A DNA stretch of 56,998 nucleotides from an uncultured Pelagibacteraceae bacterium. GTDB lineage: Bacteria; Pseudomonadota; Alphaproteobacteria; Pelagibacterales; Pelagibacteraceae. A model generated the notes under the pieces. It worked only from the letters and a program-made list of their open reading frames with translations, was not told the origin of the DNA and did no database searches. The position numbers were made by a program, and so were the translations under genes. Where the stretch lies: NCBI GenBank assembly GCA_902598125.1, contig CACKAJ010000005.1, positions 1-56,998 of the forward strand, written 5' to 3'. Shown here piece by piece: positions 53,129-56,998 of this stretch. Numbering within the stretch: the stretch's first letter is position 1; every line of letters begins with the position of its first letter.

Positions 53129-53586
53129 TATCTAACAATGTTTTTTCTATTTAATTTATTAAAATCTATAATTTTTGGTTTTTGAATATCATGTGGGTGA
53201 TTATTTCCCGAATAAATCTTCAATTTTGTAAGTTGTTTTTTTGCCAGAGGTCCACCAGGTAACATTCTCTTCACAGCAAGTTTTAAAATTTGTTCAGTTT
53301 TGTTTTTTTCTTTCAGTGATAAAGGCGTTGATTCTTTTATTCCTCCTGGATGACCTGTGTGTCTATAATATTTTTTATTAATAAATTTCTTTCCAGTAAA
53401 TCTTATTTTATCTATGTTAGTGACTACCACGAAATCACCATTATCCATATGAGGGTTATAAGTAGGTTTATTTTTTCCTCTTAGTACTTTTGATATATAC
53501 GATGCCAATCTTCCAACAGCAATATCTTGTGCGTTGATAATATACCAATTTTTTTTAATATCTTTCTTTTTAATAAATGGAGTCAT
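53128..53586 (-). CDS. rplM: 50S ribosomal protein L13
   Basis: L13 is an early-assembly protein of the large subunit. I choose the ATG at 53586 (MTPFIKKKDIKKNWYIINA), which matches the usual L13 N-terminus and gives 152 residues; an ATG 21 bases upstream would add seven unconserved residues. Family motifs are VGRLASYISKVLRGKNKPTY, GDFVVVTNIDKIRFTGKK and RHTGHPGGIKE, then AVKRMLPGGPLAKKQLTKLKIY. It leads the long reverse run from rplM to the pilin-like gene. Confidence 0.96.
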   Translation of the reverse strand: MTPFIKKKDIKKNWYIINAQDIAVGRLASYISKVLRGKNKPTYNPHMDNGDFVVVTNIDKIRFTGKKFINKKYYRHTGHPGGIKESTPLSLKEKNKTEQILKLAVKRMLPGGPLAKKQLTKLKIYSGNNHPHDIQKPKIIDFNKLNRKNIVR

Positions 53587-53628
53587 AATAATGGGCGATA
53601 AATACAAAGAAAGAGATATAAAGTCAAT

Positions 53629-54654
53629 TTATTTAACTCTAAAATAATATAGATTTAATGCGCTTAAAACTAGCAGCACACTAGTGATTTGGTGTGTTGA
53701 AGCTAAATAAATATTTAGATTACTTATTAAAGTAAATATGCCTAATGTTGCTTGAACAAAAAGAAAGAATATTAATAGTCTAAGTGGTTCGTATAATTGT
53801 AAAAATTTTTTTTTATAAATAAAAATTGATAGAAAAATTACGTATAAAATGATTACATATGCTAAGTTACGATGATAAAATTGAACCAAAGAGTGATTAT
53901 TGAATTCAAATATTTTATTTGTATCTTCTAATAAAAGATCATTTGGAACAAAGCTATTTCCCATTAAAGGCCAGGTTTGATAAATTTGACCAGCGTCTAG
54001 GCCAGACACAAAGGCGCCTAAAATTATCTGAAAAAATATAAGTAAAATTAATATTTGAAATGGCAAATTATCATATGAAAAATAGAAAAAAACTTTATTT
54101 TTTTTTGATAAAATATTTTTTATTAACCAAAAAATTGATGAAATAATTATTATTGCAATAGTTAAATGTATAGATAATCTATAGTGGCTTACAGTTACAT
54201 CATCAATTAAACCACTCTTCACCATATACCACCCAACTATTCCTTGAATAACAATTAATATTAAAATTAAATAACAAATATTCATATATTTGCTCTCAAT
54301 TTTTTTTGAAAAATAAAAATAAATTGTAGGAATTAAAAAAAATATACCGATTAATCTAGCTAATACTCGATGGAAGTATTCCCAATAAAAGATTATTTTG
54401 AATTCTTCTAAAGTCATGTTGAAATTAATTAACTCAAATTGTGGAATTTTTTTATATTGTTCGAAGTAAAAATTCCATGTTGACTTATCTAAAGGTGGTA
54501 AAATTCCTCTAAATAATTCCCACTCGGTGATAGACAAACCCGAGTTAGTTAATCGTGTTAAACCTCCCACAATTATTATGAAAAATACAAGTATTAAGGA
54601 TATACTTAACCAATAAAGAAATAGTCTTTTAATTTTTTTGTCGTTAGCATACAT
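53629..54654 (-). CDS. ctaA: Heme A synthase (CtaA/COX15)
   Basis: CtaA oxidises the methyl group of heme O to give heme A for cytochrome c oxidase, in the inner membrane. The 341 residues have about eight membrane segments. Conserved His-bearing segments are visible: VGGLTRLTNSGLSITEWELFRGILPP, YWEYFHRVLARLIG, VSHYRLSIHLTIA, QFYHRNLAYVIIL and STHQITSVLL. The lengths and motif order match the alphaproteobacterial/mitochondrial type. It lies 42 bases from rplM and diverges from the chorismate mutase gene. Confidence 0.95.
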   Translation of the reverse strand: MYANDKKIKRLFLYWLSISLILVFFIIIVGGLTRLTNSGLSITEWELFRGILPPLDKSTWNFYFEQYKKIPQFELINFNMTLEEFKIIFYWEYFHRVLARLIGIFFLIPTIYFYFSKKIESKYMNICYLILILIVIQGIVGWYMVKSGLIDDVTVSHYRLSIHLTIAIIIISSIFWLIKNILSKKNKVFFYFSYDNLPFQILILLIFFQIILGAFVSGLDAGQIYQTWPLMGNSFVPNDLLLEDTNKIFEFNNHSLVQFYHRNLAYVIILYVIFLSIFIYKKKFLQLYEPLRLLIFFLFVQATLGIFTLISNLNIYLASTHQITSVLLVLSALNLYYFRVK

Positions 54655-54705
54655 TATTTGTAATATATATTTTAAATATATAACGTAAATTTAATTATTG
54701 TCGCG

Positions 54706-54987
54706 ATGATAAACAAACAAATACTAAGAATAAGAAAAGATCTAGATAAATTAGATAATAAACTATTAGAAATAATTAAAAAAAGAGTGATGCTTGTGGA
54801 TCTTGTTATTAAAAATAAAAAATACAAAAAAGACATTGTTGATAAAAAAAGAATTTCAGTAATACTTAAGAATATTTCAAAAAAATCCAGAGCAAAAAAA
54901 ATTGATCCAAAAGTTACTAACAGAATATGGAATTCAATGATTAAGGCGTTTATTGATTACGAGTACAGAAATTTTAAAAAAAAATAA
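54706..54987 (+). CDS. Chorismate mutase, AroQ type
   Basis: A 93-residue all-helical protein that converts chorismate to prephenate for phenylalanine and tyrosine synthesis. IRKDLDKLDNKLLEIIKKRVMLVDLVIKNK carries the conserved Arg, Asp and Leu heptads of the AroQ fold, DKKRISVILKNI the second helix with its Arg, and VTNRIWNSMIKAFIDYE the third. It stands alone, not fused to prephenate dehydratase. The stop codon directly abuts the convergent rpmG stop, with no spacer. Confidence 0.88.
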   Translation: MINKQILRIRKDLDKLDNKLLEIIKKRVMLVDLVIKNKKYKKDIVDKKRISVILKNISKKSRAKKIDPKVTNRIWNSMIKAFIDYEYRNFKKK

Positions 54988-55179
54988 TTATTTACTATGA
55001 GGCGGTAATTTTTTTTCAATAAAATATTCGTGTTTACGAGTGTTTGGATTGTATTTTTTCAATTTAAGTTTTTCCTTAGCCTTTTCACCTTTAGTGGGCT
55101 TTTTAGCATAATATATAAATTTACTATCAGGATTGCTTTCAGGAACCATCCTTACTTTGAGATGAGTTTTTTTTGCCAT
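54988..55179 (-). CDS. rpmG: 50S ribosomal protein L33
   Basis: L33 is a small E-site protein of the large subunit. The 63-residue sequence has the opening AKKTHLKVRMVPES, the tyrosine-rich strand FIYYAKKP and the hallmark LKLKKYNPNTRKHEYFIEKK. A C-terminal tail of about five residues, LPPHSK, is unusual. No zinc cysteine pairs are present, so it is the zinc-free form. The start lies inside the 3' end of merR, overlapping by 41 bases in another frame; this long overlap is accepted because the conserved L33 sequence begins right at the ATG. Confidence 0.92.
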   Translation of the reverse strand: MAKKTHLKVRMVPESNPDSKFIYYAKKPTKGEKAKEKLKLKKYNPNTRKHEYFIEKKLPPHSK

Positions 55180-55534
55180 AGTTTTTAAATCTTTTTATTT
55201 TTTCTAATAATTTTGTTGTTTTAAGCTTAATTTCCTTCTTATGATAGTCAGCTTTTAAACTATCTTGGTTGTAATCGTCAAGTTTATTGTTCATTTTAAG
55301 TAATTTTTTTACTCCAGAAATTGTCATGCGTTCGTCTTTAAGGAGAAATTTAATCATTTTTATAGTTTCTAACTGACTAACTGAATAGTATCTTTGATTA
55401 TTAATTTTTTTTGGTTTAATTTGTTTAAATTCTTTTTCCCAATATCTTAGTGTGTGGTTTTGTGGTTTGTTGGTTTTTGGATCAACTAAATCTAAAATTT
55501 TTGATATTTCTGAAATTTTAAAAAATTTTTCCAT
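55139..55534 (-). CDS. MerR-family transcriptional regulator
   Basis: A 131-residue DNA-binding protein. The winged helix-turn-helix is N-terminal (KFFKISEISKILDL, then NHTLRYWEKEFKQIKPKK and QRYYSVSQLETIKMIKFLL), close to the MerR subgroup that lies beside ihfA and plsX in alphaproteobacteria. There is no C-terminal metal or ligand domain, only a short lysine-rich helix. The target is unknown. It overlaps ihfA upstream by one base and rpmG downstream by 41 bases. Confidence 0.9.
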   Translation of the reverse strand: MEKFFKISEISKILDLVDPKTNKPQNHTLRYWEKEFKQIKPKKINNQRYYSVSQLETIKMIKFLLKDERMTISGVKKLLKMNNKLDDYNQDSLKADYHKKEIKLKTTKLLEKIKRFKNYGKKNSSQSKDGS

Positions 55535-55824
55535 TACTCTTGATTTAAACTATCCAATATTTTCTTTGAAGGTATAAAGCTTATTGATTTGCGAGATTTT
55601 ATTAGAAATTCTTCTTTTGTTTTTGGGTTTCTGCCTATTCTCTCTTTCTTATACAATAACTTAAATGAGCCAATATTTTTAACAATTAAATTATCTTTTT
55701 TAATATTTTGAATGATTATTGAAATTAAATCTTCTAATAATTTTTTTGAAAAACTTAAAGAATAACCTTTTTTAACACTAATTTGTTGTGAGATATGTAG
55801 TTTAGTAAGATTTTTCTTATTCAC
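55534..55824 (-). CDS. ihfA: Integration host factor-like HU-family protein
   Basis: A 96-residue nucleoid protein of the HU/IHF family that bends DNA. Typical features are LHISQQISVKKGYSLSFSKKLLEDLI (dimer helices), GSFKLLYKKERIGRNPKTKEE (the arm with the conserved RxGRNPKT) and SFIPSKKILDSLN at the end. IHF-alpha is favoured over HU by its place between plsX and merR. The first base region overlaps plsX by eight bases. Confidence 0.9.
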   Translation of the reverse strand: MNKKNLTKLHISQQISVKKGYSLSFSKKLLEDLISIIIQNIKKDNLIVKNIGSFKLLYKKERIGRNPKTKEEFLIKSRKSISFIPSKKILDSLNQE

Positions 55825-56851
55825 TGCTTAAATGATCTAAATTATTTTTAATTTGTTTCATCAAATCTCCTTTTATAATTCGATAACACAAATCTATTGA
55901 AAAAAAAAATCCAGTTGCATCAGTTCCGCCATGACTTTTAACAACAGGTCCATTTAAACCAAGAAAAATTGCGCCATTGTACTTTCGAGGATCAAGTTTA
56001 CTTTTAAATTTTTTAAGTGAAAAATAAGAAAAAATTAGTGATATTTTTGTAAAAAAATTTCTTGTTAAAGTTTCTTTTAAATTGTCAGTAATAAATTTTG
56101 CAGTTCCTTCTGCTGTTTTTAATGCTATATTTCCAGTAAATCCGTCTGTAACAATTACATTTGACTCTCCACTCATTATTGAATTTCCCTCAATATATCC
56201 ATTAAATATAAAATTATTATTCTTACTTAATAAGTTTAATTTTTTATATGCATTTTTTAATACTTCTGTTCCTTTAATTTCCTCAGAACCAATATTAAGT
56301 AGAGAAACTTTAGCAATATTCTCCGGAAATAATGATTTGTACAAAGCCGAACCTAATTCTGCAAAATCAATTAAATTTTTTTCGTCACATTCAATATTTG
56401 CGCCAAGATCAAGTACAACATTTAACCCTTCTTTATTAGGCCATAAACCCGCTAGAGCCGGCTTTGAAACTTTATCCATCATTTTTAATATCATGCGTGA
56501 AATAACTAATAAGACTCCAGTATTACCAGCTGATAAACTAATATCAGACTTTCCATCCAATTGAGACTTAATAGAATTCCACATGCTTGTATTTTTAGAA
56601 TTTTTTACAGCTGTTATTGGAGTTTCTTTATCTGAAACCACCGAGTCTGTATGAATTATTTCAATTAAATTAGATGAAACATTGTATTTATTTAATTTTT
56701 CTGTGATTTTGTTTTCATCACCATAGAGTTTAAGAATAAAATCGTCATTTTTATTATACTTTTTTAAAAAAAGACCCACTCCATTTATTGTTTTATCCGG
56801 TGAGTTATCTCCACCCATTGCATCAATTGCAATAGTAATTTTTTTTTTCAT
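55817..56851 (-). CDS. plsX: Phosphate acyltransferase PlsX
   Basis: PlsX makes acyl-phosphate from acyl-ACP as the first step of phospholipid synthesis through PlsY. The 344 residues begin with ITIAIDAMGGDNSP, the family signature, and continue with SLSAGNTGVLLVISRMIL, VVLDLGANIECD, NIGSEEIKGTEVLK, VIVTDGFTGNIALKTAEG and PVVKSHGGTDATGF. Length is standard. It follows rpmF after nine bases in the usual rpmF-plsX order. Confidence 0.97.
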   Translation of the reverse strand: MKKKITIAIDAMGGDNSPDKTINGVGLFLKKYNKNDDFILKLYGDENKITEKLNKYNVSSNLIEIIHTDSVVSDKETPITAVKNSKNTSMWNSIKSQLDGKSDISLSAGNTGVLLVISRMILKMMDKVSKPALAGLWPNKEGLNVVLDLGANIECDEKNLIDFAELGSALYKSLFPENIAKVSLLNIGSEEIKGTEVLKNAYKKLNLLSKNNNFIFNGYIEGNSIMSGESNVIVTDGFTGNIALKTAEGTAKFITDNLKETLTRNFFTKISLIFSYFSLKKFKSKLDPRKYNGAIFLGLNGPVVKSHGGTDATGFFFSIDLCYRIIKGDLMKQIKNNLDHLSSE

Positions 56852-56860
56852 TGAATAAAA

Positions 56861-56998
56861 TTAAATATCTAAAATCTTTTTTCCGTTGTAATAACCAGAT
56901 TTTAAATCTACATGATGAGAAAGTTTATATTCACCACTTTTTTTATCTTCTACTATATTTACAGAAGATAATTTATGATGAGATCTTCTCATTCTTTT
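56861..56998 (-). CDS. rpmF: 50S ribosomal protein L32, C-terminal part (start outside window)
   Basis: The reverse strand is open from the window edge to a TAA at 56861 (45 codons). The translated part begins [10 protein letters not shown] and continues with [20 protein letters not shown], which is the L32 pattern (KRRMRRSHDxL, then GxYxGKKI). Roughly the first 15 residues, with the start codon, lie beyond the right edge. Its place upstream of plsX is the common rpmF-plsX-fab arrangement. The zinc-binding cysteines of some L32 forms are absent in the visible part. Confidence 0.93.
   Translation of the reverse strand, partial: KRMRRSHHKLSSVNIVEDKKSGEYKLSHHVDLKSGYYNGKKILDI

Noticed and set aside
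53587-53607. Upstream ATG for rplM
   Set aside because: The seven added residues are not conserved; the ATG at 53586 matches other L13 proteins.
56082-56564. 160-codon frame antisense to plsX
   Set aside because: It is covered by conserved PlsX motifs on the other strand and resembles no protein.

Overview
The window looks like a stretch of chromosome from a SAR11-clade alphaproteobacterium ('Candidatus Pelagibacter' or a close relative). The evidence is very AT-rich DNA, extreme packing (most genes overlap by 1-11 bases or sit a few bases apart), TAA/TGA/TAG all used as stops, and alphaproteobacterial gene sets: an NDUFS4-type complex I subunit, heme-A synthase CtaA, SdhE, plsX-ihf-merR, and rlpA-dac-tmk-holB-metG-tatD-MBL. 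The species assignment is inference from gene content and composition; no search was run.

Layout. 1-12.3 kb is core: the 3' end of serS, yajC-secD-secF (Sec translocase accessory proteins), a small membrane protein of the urate-hydroxylase N-terminal family, uvrA diverging from ssb-gyrA, then coaD, a periplasmic cyclophilin and tgt. 12.4-16.4 kb holds tRNA-Lys, an M48 metalloprotease, a DUF502 membrane protein, recG, sdhE and tRNA-Ser. 16.5-24 kb is one tight forward run: lytic transglycosylase, RlpA/SPOR lipoprotein, D-Ala-D-Ala carboxypeptidase, tmk, holB, metG, tatD and an MBL-fold hydrolase. 24-28.5 kb holds gpx-nifU-nhaA (reverse), tRNA-Pro, the NDUFS4 homologue, an SbmA/BacA-like protein and an AEC permease.

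From 28.5 to 34.4 kb the character changes. A 412-base gap joins an 11% GC stretch to a 42% GC patch. It is followed by a minimal alkylguanine alkyltransferase, a small membrane protein, a tyrosine recombinase with an imperfect dyad directly in front of its start, and cell-surface sugar genes (FkbM methyltransferase, GT9-type enzyme, a two-domain glycosyltransferase) plus a GIY-YIG protein. This looks like an accessory island.

34.4-45.5 kb is a sugar or cyclitol catabolism block: HpaI-type aldolase, aldehyde dehydrogenase, iolD, a Gfo/Idh oxidoreductase, a ROK kinase that lacks the usual zinc site, a three-gene ABC importer with an intercistronic hairpin, an IolG-like dehydrogenase and iolE. 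These genes suggest myo-inositol import and breakdown by a route that has IolG, IolE and IolD but no visible iolB, iolC, iolJ or iolA. The aldolase, kinase and aldehyde dehydrogenase are candidates for the missing steps.

45.5-57 kb returns to core genes, mostly on the reverse strand: plsX-ihfA-merR-rpmG, ctaA, and a long run rplM-rpsI-argC-lipoprotein-hom-glpX-recJ-tRNA-Glu-hydroxyacid dehydrogenase-pilin-like protein. The recJ reading frame ends inside tRNA-Glu. The window stops inside rpmF.
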